From Bradyrhizobium betae (GTDB taxonomy: Bacteria > Pseudomonadota > Alphaproteobacteria > Rhizobiales > Xanthobacteraceae), in NCBI RefSeq assembly GCF_008932115.1, contig NZ_CP044543.1, positions 1,922,001 through 1,986,000 on the forward strand: a stretch of DNA of 64,000 bases, written 5' to 3'. The position numbers were made by a program, and so were the translations under genes. Below the pieces are notes generated by a model, which was given only the letters and a program-made list of their open reading frames with translations, did no database searches and was not told where the DNA came from. Within the stretch, counting starts at the first letter, position 1, and every line of letters starts with the position of its first letter. Below are positions 36,184 through 44,402 of the stretch, one piece after another.

Positions 36184-36684
36184 ATGCATCAATCGACAGA
36201 CGCCAGCCCCCTCGAACTCCCCGCACTGAGCGCCGCGGAGCGATTGTTCATCTGGGGATTTCGGGCGAAGGCCCGCAGCGGAGGCGCCGTTCCGACCGCG
36301 GCCGACATCAAGGAGGTGTATGACTATTTTCGCGTGGGCGATGCCGTGCCCTCGCTGGACTCCATCATCGAGATCTTTGCCTGCACGGCGCACACGGCGA
36401 TCGAGGTTCATTGCCCGACCTGTCCGAAGATGTCCGACAGCGAGCACGGAATTCTGCACGCCATCGCCGCGGCACAGCAGGACCGCATCGACGTTGCGCG
36501 CGAGCAATTCGAGAACTGGCTGCCGCCTGTCGGCGCCGACTGGGCGCTGGCACCGGTGCGGGGTGTTGCGACGATCTTCCGCATGGCCGGCCTCGTCCTG
36601 CCCGACCGGCAGGTTCGGTCTCTCGACCATGGCCGGACGATGGCGATGAAGAGCTGGCTGGTCGGAAGCCCCACCTTGCACTGA
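36184..36684 (+). CDS. Hypothetical protein, first of an unrecognised pair (166 aa)
   Basis: I do not recognise the family. AGAGG six bases before the ATG and compositionally normal codons support a real gene. The sequence is soluble and mostly helical: AAERLFIWGFRAKARSGG, then DIKEVYDYFRVG. It has a central Cys cluster (FACTAHTAIEVHCPTCPKMS) that could bind metal. Only 11 bases separate it from the next gene, which also ends in a Cys-containing module, so the two probably work together. No signal peptide or membrane helix is seen. Confidence 0.75.
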   Translation: MHQSTDASPLELPALSAAERLFIWGFRAKARSGGAVPTAADIKEVYDYFRVGDAVPSLDSIIEIFACTAHTAIEVHCPTCPKMSDSEHGILHAIAAAQQDRIDVAREQFENWLPPVGADWALAPVRGVATIFRMAGLVLPDRQVRSLDHGRTMAMKSWLVGSPTLH

Positions 36685-36695
36685 CGAGATCCTCC

Positions 36696-37169
36696 ATGAC
36701 GCAGGATGCGTGCGGCTTTGTGCCCGTCGCGGACGACGGCAAGGCGCGGCTCTGTCCGCTCCAGGCCGCGCTTGCAGCGCGTCCCTGCGTCGAGAACTAT
36801 GATGATTTCTGCCGCGTTGCGCTGTCGCTGTTCCGCTTCATTGGCGCCGCCTATGCGACCGGCGCCTCCGATTGCTGGGAAGCGGCCTATCGCTTCGCCG
36901 ACGAAGCGCCCGGCATTGCCGACAGCCCGCTACTGGTCGCGCGGGCGGCTGCGCTGGTGAGAATCTTGCGCAGCGGCCGGCCATGCGATCTCTGCTTCAT
37001 GCCGCCGTCCTGCCGGCGCCTGTCGAAGGACGAGGCGGAATTGATGCGGCTGCTGGCGGTCGCCCGCGGCAAGCAGCCGGGTGAACTCGAATCTGTCGTC
37101 TGCCAATTCGTCGGCAACGAGAACGAGATTGCGACGACGCGGGCGGTCAACGCGCTCGCGGTCTGCTAG
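36696..37169 (+). CDS. Hypothetical protein, second of an unrecognised pair (157 aa)
   Basis: The family is not recognised. The start ATG is 11 bases after the upstream stop, with AGATCCTCC but no strong ribosome site, which suggests coupling. It carries Cys residues near both ends (QDACGF, RLCPLQAALAARPC, RPCDLCFMPPSCRRL), with helical segments between. The CDLC...C spacing could hold a metal, but this is only a pattern. Its stop codon overlaps the stop of the convergent TetR gene. Confidence 0.75.
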   Translation: MTQDACGFVPVADDGKARLCPLQAALAARPCVENYDDFCRVALSLFRFIGAAYATGASDCWEAAYRFADEAPGIADSPLLVARAAALVRILRSGRPCDLCFMPPSCRRLSKDEAELMRLLAVARGKQPGELESVVCQFVGNENEIATTRAVNALAVC

Positions 37170-37765
37170 CCGCCCTTCTTGCCGAGCACGAGGTCGATGG
37201 TGTGCGCGGCGATCTTGCGCAGCTGTGGCTCGTCGCCATAGGCACGTTCGAGCACCCCGAGGCCGCGCGTCACCGTGATGATGTGCAGCGCTGCGGCTGC
37301 GGGGTTGCCGCTGAATTCGCCGCGCTCGGCGCCGGCCGACAACGTATCCTGAACCAGAGCGGTGATGCGCGAGATCAGCTTCGCGAAGGCCCGACGCGCC
37401 TCCTCGTCCAGCCCCTCGCCTTCGACCGCACCGAGCTCCATCAGACCGCGCGTGGTCGGACATCCCCGGGATGGCGTGCCGGAGCGGAAATTGGTGATGG
37501 TCAGGTCGAAGAACGTGGTGAGACGTTTTCGCAAGCTGCCGGCACCGAGCGCCTTTTGCAGGGCGAGGAGATAATCGTCCGCGTAGCGTTCATAGGCCTG
37601 GAGGAACAGCGCCTCTTTGCTGCCGAAGGCATTGTAGAGACTGCCGCGCTGCACGCCGGCGTCGCGCGCGATGTCCGACAGCGAGCTGCCGCGCACGCCC
37701 TTGCGCCAGAACTGGTCGAACGCGATGCGCAGGACGTCGTCGTGGTCGAATTCGCGCGGTCTCAC
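37166..37765 (-). CDS. TetR family regulator (199 aa)
   Basis: The N-terminal helix-turn-helix is canonical: VLRIAFDQFWRKGVRGSSLS, DIARDAGVQRGSLYNAFGSK, EALFLQAYERYADDYL. The ligand domain follows, with SRGCPTTRGLMELG as a family-typical central motif. The start is GTG at 37765 (VRPREFDHDD) with GGGA eight bases upstream; the longer TTG/ATG frame would run into the operator. It is divergent from a tautomerase gene, with a strong inverted repeat between them that it very likely binds. Confidence 0.92.
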   Translation of the reverse strand: MRPREFDHDDVLRIAFDQFWRKGVRGSSLSDIARDAGVQRGSLYNAFGSKEALFLQAYERYADDYLLALQKALGAGSLRKRLTTFFDLTITNFRSGTPSRGCPTTRGLMELGAVEGEGLDEEARRAFAKLISRITALVQDTLSAGAERGEFSGNPAAAALHIITVTRGLGVLERAYGDEPQLRKIAAHTIDLVLGKKGG

Positions 37766-37803
37766 AGATCTATTCCCGGCTTGAAAGAGTGTGGCTCGAA
37801 GTA

Positions 37804-37846
37804 TTTGACACGACGTCAAGAACATGCTTCTAGACATCGTGTCAAA
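37804..37846. promoter_or_regulatory. Operator-like inverted repeat between TetR and tautomerase genes
   Basis: The arms TTTGACACGACGTC (37804-37817) and GACATCGTGTCAAA (37833-37846) are complementary at 13 of 14 positions, with a 15-base spacer. Each arm contains a TTGACA that could be a -35 hexamer for one of the two divergent promoters, with weak TTCTAG / TTCTTG at a 17-base spacing. Binding here would repress both genes. Confidence 0.8.
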
Positions 37847-37942
37847 AACTAATGGGATTGATAGCCCGTTTCGTCAATGGGCTGAACCGCCGGCGCGGGC
37901 GATTTGCCTTGTCCGGTCGGACAGCATGCAAAGGGTCTCGCG

Positions 37943-38320
37943 ATGCCTCTCCTTCACATCTCGATGCGCGCCGGGAAGCCGGAAGCCTACCGGCAGGCGA
38001 TCCTCGACGGCCTCTATCGCGCCATGCGCGAGGCGCTGAACGTGCCTGACGGCGACGAGTTCATGACCATCAGCGAGCTTTCGCCCGCAAACTTCCGCTG
38101 CGGCAATGCCTATGGCGTCAAGCGCAGCGACGACGCCGTGCTGATCCAGATCACCGTGTTCGCGACGCGCACTGCACAGCAGAAGAAGGCGCTGTACCGC
38201 CGGATCGCGGACCTGCTCGGCGAGAACCCGGGCATCCGCCCCGAGGACGTGTTCGTCAACGTGCTCGACGCCCCCGCGGAGAACTGGTCCGTCGGCCACG
38301 GCATCGCGCAATTCGCGTGA
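37943..38320 (+). CDS. Tautomerase family protein (125 aa)
   Basis: The 4-oxalocrotonate tautomerase superfamily is marked by Pro2 directly after the start Met (MPLLHISMRAGKPEAYRQAI). A beta-alpha-beta repeat follows, with DEFMTISEL and RTAQQKKALYRRIADLL. The length fits the two-repeat or cis-CaaD/MSAD-like long group rather than the 62-residue form. AAGGG lies eight bases before the ATG. It probably answers to the TetR gene next to it. Substrate is unknown. Confidence 0.9.
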   Translation: MPLLHISMRAGKPEAYRQAILDGLYRAMREALNVPDGDEFMTISELSPANFRCGNAYGVKRSDDAVLIQITVFATRTAQQKKALYRRIADLLGENPGIRPEDVFVNVLDAPAENWSVGHGIAQFA

Positions 38321-38339
38321 GGCGGCTCGGGCTGTCGAG

Positions 38340-39266
38340 TCAGCCCGCAACGCACGCCGCCATGATCCCGTCGAGCTCGGCCTTCGACATCACGCCGAGT
38401 TCGGCGATGAAAACGATCCTCGCGCGCGGCACGCCAGGGGCGGGCGCATCGCCGGGCGCGAGCGTGGCGCGGCCGCCGGCGAATTGAAACACCATCAGGC
38501 GTCCGGGCTGCTCGACGGTCTCGAACAGGCCCTTTGCGCGCGCAAGCTTTGGCGCAAGCCGGCCGATGGCCTGCTGCAGGCGCGGCAGCGACAGCGGCTG
38601 GTCCGAGGTCCAGCTCAGCGTCTCGAAGCGCTCCTCTGCCGGGCGTTTCGGCCCCGGCTCCCGCGACGCCGGCGCGCGATCGACGGCCGCAGGGAACAGC
38701 AGCGCGGACGGGATCTCGCCGTTTTGCGCATCGACCACCACGGCAGGCACGCGCAGGGCGCGGATGGCCTCGCGGATCCGGACGCCCGCGCCCTCCTCCG
38801 CCAGATCCAGCTTGCTCAGCGCCACGATGTCGGCGACGCGCAATTGCGACCGCATCAGCGCGTCATCGAGGGCCGCCGGCGGCGTGCCGGCGTCCATCAC
38901 GCAGACCACGGTTTCCAGCGGCGCCTCGCGCAGGATCACCGGGTCCATCAGATTGCGGACGATGTCGGCGGGATCGGCGACGCCGCTGGTCTCGATGACG
39001 ATATATTCCGGCTTCGGATCGCGCCGCAGCAGCGTCGAGAGCGTACGGAGCAGATCGCCTTCGAGGGAGCAGCAGATGCAGCCATTGGCAAGGCTCACCA
39101 CGCCGTCGCTGGCGCCCGCGATCAGCTCCGCATCGATGTTGATCGCACCGAAATCGTTGACGATTGCGGCGATGCGGCGGCCGTCCGCATGCGCCAGCAG
39201 ATGGTTCACGACCGTGGTCTTGCCGGCCCCCAGAAAGCCCGTCACCAGGAGAATGGGGACCGGCAT
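38340..39266 (-). CDS. CobW/G3E family P-loop GTPase (308 aa)
   Basis: Walker A is LLVTGFLGAGKTTVVNHLL. The family Cys motif is NGCICCSLEGDLLRTL, which binds metal and couples it to GTP hydrolysis. The NKxD-like element reads ALSKLDLAEEG. A short CobW_C-like region (LFETVEQPGRLMVFQFAGG) ends the protein. Such proteins deliver metal (Zn, Co or other) to a client enzyme. It follows an amidohydrolase gene by three bases; that predicted metalloenzyme is the natural candidate client. Confidence 0.93.
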   Translation of the reverse strand: MPVPILLVTGFLGAGKTTVVNHLLAHADGRRIAAIVNDFGAINIDAELIAGASDGVVSLANGCICCSLEGDLLRTLSTLLRRDPKPEYIVIETSGVADPADIVRNLMDPVILREAPLETVVCVMDAGTPPAALDDALMRSQLRVADIVALSKLDLAEEGAGVRIREAIRALRVPAVVVDAQNGEIPSALLFPAAVDRAPASREPGPKRPAEERFETLSWTSDQPLSLPRLQQAIGRLAPKLARAKGLFETVEQPGRLMVFQFAGGRATLAPGDAPAPGVPRARIVFIAELGVMSKAELDGIMAACVAG

Positions 39267-39269
39267 GTC

Positions 39270-40760
39270 TCAAGCCTCGACGACGGGACGGCGCACCGGC
39301 TTGCCGGGCCGTGCCGCGACATCGAGGATGCCGTCGCTGATCAGCGGCTGGCCGCTGACCACCAGATGCCGCACGCCCGCCGACGGACGGTTCATCGCCG
39401 TGAAGGTCGCGCAGTCGCTGAGCTTCTCGTAGTCGAACACGACGATGTCGGCATCGGCGTCCTTGGCAAGCCTGCCCTTGGCGCGCATCGCCGGCGTGCT
39501 CTGCGACAGGATCTCCGCCGGGATCAGCGCGCATTTGCGCACGCCTTCCAGCAGCGACACGGTCTTGCGCTCGCGCACCCATTCGCGGATGAACTTCGTG
39601 AAGCAGCCGGCCGAGCGCGGGTGTGAAGTGGCGTCATCCGGCAGCGGCCAGGCATCGCCGGTGTAGGTCTTGCCGTCCGACGTGGTCCACGGCATCGCGT
39701 CGGAGGCAATGGCGCCGCCAGGATACAGCACCGACATGTCGAGGAGATCGCGGTGATGCGCGTTGTTCTCGGTGTCGAGGATATGCCAGAGCACCAGCGA
39801 GGACGGCTCCTCGGCCTGCGCCTTCAGCAGCTCCTCGCGGTCGTGGAAGCGGTAGCCGTCGGTCACGCGCTGCACCGAATCATAGCCGGTGCCGTTGCGC
39901 TCGACGAATTCTGGATCGCTGAAGAACGCGGCGGCCAGCACGGTCGAGCCGGTGCCGTAAGGGTAGGCCTCGACCGTGATGGGCAGGCCTTGCGCCTGAG
40001 CCTTCGCGATCAGCTCGCGGCAACGCTCGATGTCGGTCTTGCTCGACGAATTGAAATGGCAGATGTGCATGTGCGCGCCGGTGGCGCCGGCATAGCCGAT
40101 CAGGCGGATATAGGCTTCGGCCGCGCTCTCGGGGTCGACGCGCGACATGTAGGCGACATGGGTGAAGGTCGGCACGTCCTGCTTTGCGGCGAGCTGGCAG
40201 ACCGCGGTCAATTCCTGCACGCCGGCGCCCGGGGCGTAGGCGTTCAGGATGCCGATGCCGATGCCGCCCTCGTTCAGGCCGCGCGAAAGACGCTCGAGAA
40301 TGCCGGCGACCTCCGCATCGCTCGCCACGTTGTCGATCCAGCGCCGGTCGCGCATGGCGTTGCCGAACGCCTCCAGCGAGCTCTCCGCATTGGAGCCCGT
40401 CATCGCGCCGATGCGCGCAAAGGCCCAGTTGGTGGCGGCCCCATAGTTCAGCACGCGGCCTTTCCTGGCCTGGCGCTCATACCACGACCCGACCGGCAGC
40501 ACGCCGGCCTCGAGATCGAGCGTCGTCGTCACGCCGTCGAACGCCTGCATGCGGTCGGCCGGGATCGACTGGCCGTGGGCATGCAGATCGATGAAACCGG
40601 GGGCGACCACGAGGCCGGTCGCGTCGATCACCCGCTCGGCGCCGCCGAGGCCCGTGCCGACGGCAGCGATCTTGCCGTCCACTACCGCCACATCGCCAAC
40701 GGCGTCCATCCCGCTCGCGGGATCCACCACCCGGCCGCCGCTGATCACCAAACCGCTCAT
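39270..40760 (-). CDS. Amidohydrolase, D-aminoacylase/dihydroorotase-like (496 aa)
   Basis: The composite beta-sandwich and TIM-barrel of the amidohydrolase superfamily is visible: LVISGGRVVDPASGM at the N-terminus, APGFIDLHAHGQ (metal HxH), FTHVAYMSR and HICHFNSSS on the barrel, and DADIVVFDYEKLSD near the C-terminus. The pattern resembles N-acyl-D-amino-acid deacylases, but the exact substrate is not clear. The ATG at 40760 begins the domain. It is co-directional with, and almost touching, the CobW gene, so metal loading by that GTPase is a reasonable inference. Confidence 0.9.
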   Translation of the reverse strand: MSGLVISGGRVVDPASGMDAVGDVAVVDGKIAAVGTGLGGAERVIDATGLVVAPGFIDLHAHGQSIPADRMQAFDGVTTTLDLEAGVLPVGSWYERQARKGRVLNYGAATNWAFARIGAMTGSNAESSLEAFGNAMRDRRWIDNVASDAEVAGILERLSRGLNEGGIGIGILNAYAPGAGVQELTAVCQLAAKQDVPTFTHVAYMSRVDPESAAEAYIRLIGYAGATGAHMHICHFNSSSKTDIERCRELIAKAQAQGLPITVEAYPYGTGSTVLAAAFFSDPEFVERNGTGYDSVQRVTDGYRFHDREELLKAQAEEPSSLVLWHILDTENNAHHRDLLDMSVLYPGGAIASDAMPWTTSDGKTYTGDAWPLPDDATSHPRSAGCFTKFIREWVRERKTVSLLEGVRKCALIPAEILSQSTPAMRAKGRLAKDADADIVVFDYEKLSDCATFTAMNRPSAGVRHLVVSGQPLISDGILDVAARPGKPVRRPVVEA

Positions 40761-41064
40761 ATCGTCACTCCGAAAAGCTATTGCCAAAACCTCCAAAGGC
40801 CCGGCAGCAGCTTTGGAAGCGGAGACCGGCCGCATCGCGCACCGTCCCGGCGCGCATAGAGCAGATTTTCCGGCAGACGACCACCACCGCCGATGCCGAT
40901 GCTGCATGCTTACGCGTGAGATCGATGCTCGCCGAGGTGTTCGGGTTGGACGGCAACAACCAGCGGCATTAATTCGCCCGCCGATCGGATTCGAGGCGAA
41001 GGCCACCGATCGCGCGTTGCGCGAATGGTGCGCGCTGGATGAGATCGAAATCGTCGGCTGATTC
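40761..41064. other. Intergenic region with coding-like fragments
   Basis: Two short plus-strand frames look protein-like but lack starts: one ending SMLAEVFGLDGNNQRH with a TAA at 40970-40972, and one in another frame reading FEAKATDRALREWCALDEIE, ending at 41061. They could be the decayed 3' part of one gene broken by a frameshift. The family is not identified. The minus strand must hold the amidohydrolase promoter. Confidence 0.35.
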
Positions 41065-42351
41065 TCACTTGACCTGTGGCGGAGCCGGCCCGCCGCCAGG
41101 GCCTGGCGCCTTCACCCCCTGCATGACCCGCTGTTGCGGCTCCAACTTGACTCTCTCATCAAGAAATTCATACCGGCGGCCATATAGCAGCGAATTGGTG
41201 CGGCCGTTTCCTCGCGGATAGAACGCATCCGTCGAGTTGAGACAGGTGACTTCGGGTGGATCGAGCCGGAGCCGCTTGAAGTCGTCCTCGCGGCTTCTCG
41301 CATCGACGACGCAGAGCGCATAGGCCGCGCGCCACAGCGCATTCAGCTCGTAGCCGCCTTTGACGTCCTTCAGCAGGTCAGCGACCTTCTGCTTTTGCGT
41401 CACTCTCGCTCTCGGGAAGGCCATGCTGATCTTGACCTTGTGCATGTCCAGGCGCGATCCGGTGAAGTTCGTGCTGGCGTTCACCAGCCGGAATTCCTTC
41501 GGCACCGGCGCGAGCGTCACGGCACCGCCGACCCTTCCATCGAACGTCGTGGTGAAGGTGAGCTCGTCGGTGAACGTGTCGAGGGCGCCATCCTGGACCG
41601 CTATTTTCAGGAACGACGTCACCGCGCGCGCCAATCCGATCGAACCGGTGATCGGATAAAGAGCGCGTTCGGGCTGAGGCTCGAACGGCGGACTACGATT
41701 CGGAGTGTTGGGAAAGTATTCGACGGAGCGGTTGATGTCGTTGCAGAACTCATACCTTTTCTTCGTCAGAAGGTCCCTGAACGAGTCCTGGTTCTTGAAT
41801 GTACGTTTGGCCTGCCTGGTCGCGTTGGCGTTGCCGCCGGCTCCGACGTCGACCGTGCCGGCCGGGTTGAGCACGGGCAAGCGGAAGCCGACGCTGGCAT
41901 CGGCATGGTTGGTTTCCGTGATGTCGAAGGTCCAGTCATAGGCAATCGCAATATCCAGATATTGCTCCCAATCGCCTTTATTTTCCGGTTTGGTCTTCGG
42001 GAACAGGGTATACATCCGTTCCAGATTACCCTTGTCGCCGATGGTGTTCGGGTCAAATCCCGTCACCGGCGGATCCTCGTCCGCGAACCAGACCTCGACC
42101 TGATGGACGAGGCCGAGCCTGAGCTCGCAGCGCGCGGCCGCCACGATCGCTTCGGTCGGGATCGGGGACACGTCATCGACCAGCGGATGGATCGAGCAGC
42201 CAGCCAATGCTGCCACTGCGAGAAACGCGCAGATGCCTCTTGCGCCGCCTGATGGCCTGAAGCCGCGCGCAGCCACACGTTTCAATGGCCACACATCGAA
42301 ATTGCGACCACGCCCCAATTGACGGATCGACTCGACGATACCCGTACGCAT
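41065..42351 (-). CDS. Predicted lipoprotein of unknown function (428 aa)
   Basis: The N-terminus carries an Arg-rich stretch then FLAVAALAGCSIHPL, a lipoprotein signal with lipobox LAGC at about residues 48-51, unusually far from the start. The mature protein is long and beta-rich. Visible features are WTFDITETNHADASVGFRLP, a glycine run PAGTVDVGAGGNANATRQ, and SLLYGRRYEFL. It ends with a Gly/Pro tail (PGPGGGPAPPQVK). I do not recognise a family. GGGGGGCGTC precedes the ATG. The codon composition is more mixed than its neighbours, in line with an accessory location. Confidence 0.8.
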   Translation of the reverse strand: MRTGIVESIRQLGRGRNFDVWPLKRVAARGFRPSGGARGICAFLAVAALAGCSIHPLVDDVSPIPTEAIVAAARCELRLGLVHQVEVWFADEDPPVTGFDPNTIGDKGNLERMYTLFPKTKPENKGDWEQYLDIAIAYDWTFDITETNHADASVGFRLPVLNPAGTVDVGAGGNANATRQAKRTFKNQDSFRDLLTKKRYEFCNDINRSVEYFPNTPNRSPPFEPQPERALYPITGSIGLARAVTSFLKIAVQDGALDTFTDELTFTTTFDGRVGGAVTLAPVPKEFRLVNASTNFTGSRLDMHKVKISMAFPRARVTQKQKVADLLKDVKGGYELNALWRAAYALCVVDARSREDDFKRLRLDPPEVTCLNSTDAFYPRGNGRTNSLLYGRRYEFLDERVKLEPQQRVMQGVKAPGPGGGPAPPQVK

Positions 42352-42458
42352 GACGCCCCCCACTCATCACTTGAAAAACAGCACGTTGATAAAATGATCA
42401 GCCCCGACGCGTGCGCCGGAGCGATGGCCGAACCGGACCGCTTCAAATCGTTGCCGGG

Positions 42459-42884
42459 CTAGGGATGCGCAAGCCTGCATCGTGGATCGTAGGGCCACTG
42501 TCGATCGAGCCCCACGGCACACCATTCGAGCCTGTAGCCTGGATCAGTCGCAATGATCGCGTAGTAGATCGGGTGGATCACGGGTTCAGCACCACGCCAC
42601 ATCCTGATCCGCCACTCGCAGAAACGCCGCGGTATGAGCTGCTGCGGCCAGGACTCCCAATCGGCTGGGCGTATGTCGACGCTTTCGAAGCCCGCAGAGG
42701 CCCAATGTCTACCGCGGAATTCAGCGGCGATCTGACCGAGCACTGCGGGATCATTGCAGCTTGGCCCCGGATACCAGGCCGGCACCCGATTGCCCTTCGC
42801 GACCGCATCGGTGGGCCATGCGATCAGCGCGCACAACGCGCTCGTGACCACGAAGCCCAGTGCCGCGGCGCGTACCGCACGCAT
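42459..42884 (-). CDS. Small exported protein of unknown function (141 aa)
   Basis: The start at 42884 gives a signal peptide (RAAALGFVVTSALCALIAWP, cleavage near DAVAKG). The mature region holds four Cys in an ordered tail: SCNDP, RRFCEWRIRMWRG, LEWCAVGLDRQW, DPRCRLAHP. Paired cysteines suggest disulfides in the periplasm. The open frame extends to an ATG at 43031, but that would bury the signal peptide. The family is not identified. Confidence 0.7.
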   Translation of the reverse strand: MRAVRAAALGFVVTSALCALIAWPTDAVAKGNRVPAWYPGPSCNDPAVLGQIAAEFRGRHWASAGFESVDIRPADWESWPQQLIPRRFCEWRIRMWRGAEPVIHPIYYAIIATDPGYRLEWCAVGLDRQWPYDPRCRLAHP

Positions 42885-43116
42885 CCAGCCTCGGGCATCG
42901 AGCGGCAGAGCGAGGATCGGAGGGAAAGCTGTCGAAAGAACGGGTCCGATCCGCGGAGAAGCCGTCGACACGGCTGCCGCAGATCTCAAATGGCGCGGCG
43001 TTGTCGCCTGATGCCGACGCGTAGCCCCCATGTCCGCCCCCGCAGAACAACAACATCAGGTTGCAACGCACGGCGACGGGTTGTCAAGGATTCCTTCGCG
43101 AGCCGCCTGGCACGCC

Positions 43117-43145
43117 AAAATCTCCGGACCCGAAGGCCCGGAGAT
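43117..43145 (-). terminator. Rho-independent terminator after the leader-peptide gene
   Basis: On the minus strand the stem ATCTCCGG / CCGGAGAT encloses a 10-base loop and runs into TTTT. It starts 24 bases after the stop of the 43169-43381 gene and separates it from the exported-protein gene downstream. Confidence 0.75.
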
Positions 43146-43168
43146 CGCAGGGCGGACAAGCCGTTCGC

Positions 43169-43381
43169 TCAGTTCTGCCGGTGGATGGTGATGTTGATGT
43201 GGCCGCCGCCGCCGAGACTGCCCAGGGCTTCGATGCCTTTGCCCCATTGTTCGCCGACCCACTTCGCAGCCGAATGAACTTCATGCTTGATCCAGCCCCA
43301 GACGCCGCCTCCGGCAATGGCGTCGAGCTCTTCGATGGACAGTTCGCGGTTCTCAAAACCGACGTCGTCAGGATTTGTCAT
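43169..43381 (-). CDS. Double-glycine leader peptide, bacteriocin/microcin-like precursor (70 aa)
   Basis: The leader (residues 1-25/26) ends ENRELSIEELDAIAGGG, a textbook double-glycine motif of peptides cleaved by C39-type peptidase/ABC exporters. The predicted core (about 45 residues) is Gly-rich and amphipathic: it starts GVWGWIKHEVHSAAKWVGEQ, has a GSLGGGG hinge and ends with ITIHRQN. There is no Cys in the core, so neither disulfides nor Cys-derived lanthionine or thioether bridges are expected. The ATG at 43381 has GGAG six bases upstream, and a terminator follows. No exporter, immunity or modification gene is adjacent; they must be encoded elsewhere. The product could be a bacteriocin, a signal peptide or a secreted effector. 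An upstream in-frame ATG (43468) is less likely. Confidence 0.82.
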   Translation of the reverse strand: MTNPDDVGFENRELSIEELDAIAGGGVWGWIKHEVHSAAKWVGEQWGKGIEALGSLGGGGHINITIHRQN

Positions 43382-43560
43382 TGGCGTCTCCAGTTGGTGA
43401 TGCGGGCCATCCCGCAAGCACGGGCAGGATGCGCGCACACGCCCGGCGAGAGCTGTGACGATGATCACCCGTGGCGGGCTATCACGATAATTTCGCGTCG
43501 TCCTTCACGGTATTGCAAAATGCGCTACAAATTCTATATTGGCTGCTGTGGAGGTTCATC

Positions 43561-43863
43561 ATGCCCCGTGCCGTTGAGCGCAAGGAGCATCCGCTTTCGA
43601 TGCGGCTGCCGGAAACCGACATTGCCATCATCGACCGGGCGGCGGCGCTGCGCGGTCGCTCACGCACGGACTTCGTTCGTGATGCGGCCGTACGCGCGGC
43701 CGAGGACGTGCTGATGGAGACGGCCCCCATTCGCATGAGCCCGGCTGGCTTCAAAGCGTTCATGGCGACGATGTCCGGACCGGCTGCCCCGGTGCCGGAA
43801 ATGGTTGAACTCTTCCAGCGCCCAGCGCCCTGGGAGAGCACTCGCACGGGCAAAAGGCGCTGA
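43561..43863 (+). CDS. DUF1778 antitoxin, TacA-like (100 aa)
   Basis: The N-terminal ribbon-helix-helix (KEHPLSMRLPETDIAIIDRA, ALRGRSRTDFVRDAAVRAAE) is the DUF1778 signature. The C-terminal tail (SPAGFKAFMATMSGPAAPVP) would wrap around and neutralise the toxin encoded by the next gene, three bases away. The complex normally represses its own promoter, which should lie at 43490-43560; AT-rich tattgcaaaatgcgctacaa lies there. Confidence 0.93.
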   Translation: MPRAVERKEHPLSMRLPETDIAIIDRAAALRGRSRTDFVRDAAVRAAEDVLMETAPIRMSPAGFKAFMATMSGPAAPVPEMVELFQRPAPWESTRTGKRR

Positions 43864-43866
43864 GGC

Positions 43867-44364
43867 TTGGCAATCTCCGGCCCCGAACCATTGACGCCGG
43901 TTCACGATCTCGACGAGTTCTCCTGCGGCAAGCCATCACTCGACCGATGGCTGAAGACGCGGGCGCTGTCCAACCAGGAAAAGGGTTTTACGGCGGTGAT
44001 GGTCGTTCACGAGGCGACGCGGGTGGTCGGCTATTATGGCCTCGCGCCGACGGCAATCGTGCCATCGTCCCTGCCACGGTCCATACGGACCGGTCAGCCG
44101 CCCGACCCTGTACCCTGCCTGCTGCTGGGACAGCTCGCGACTGATGAAAATTGGATCGGCAAGGGAATTGGCACCGGCCTGCTCAAGCACGCGCTCCAGC
44201 GCTGCGTCGCGGCCGCAGGCCTGATCGGAGGGCGCGCGCTGATCGTCAACGCGGTCGACGCCGAAGCTGCTGCGTTCTGGAAGCGACGTGGCTTCCTTGC
44301 TTCGAAAGATGATCCGCTGGTTCTCTTCAGGCCGATTGCCGACATTGCGGCATCGCTGCGGTAG
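43867..44364 (+). CDS. GNAT family toxin, TacT-like acetyltransferase (165 aa)
   Basis: The GNAT fold is complete: LDEFSCGKPSLDRWLKTRAL at the N-terminus, then VVGYYGLAP, the acetyl-CoA loop LATDENWIGKGIGTGLLKHA and AAFWKRRGF at the end. TacT-type toxins acetylate the amino group of charged aminoacyl-tRNAs and stop translation. The start is TTG at 43867, three bases after the antitoxin stop, and gives a family-typical N-terminus (SGPEPLTPVHDLDEF). The low-efficiency start may keep toxin below antitoxin. Confidence 0.93.
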   Translation: MAISGPEPLTPVHDLDEFSCGKPSLDRWLKTRALSNQEKGFTAVMVVHEATRVVGYYGLAPTAIVPSSLPRSIRTGQPPDPVPCLLLGQLATDENWIGKGIGTGLLKHALQRCVAAAGLIGGRALIVNAVDAEAAAFWKRRGFLASKDDPLVLFRPIADIAASLR

Positions 44365-44402
44365 AGCGTGTTCTCGGAAAGCGCGCGTTTGGTGGCGACC
44401 AA

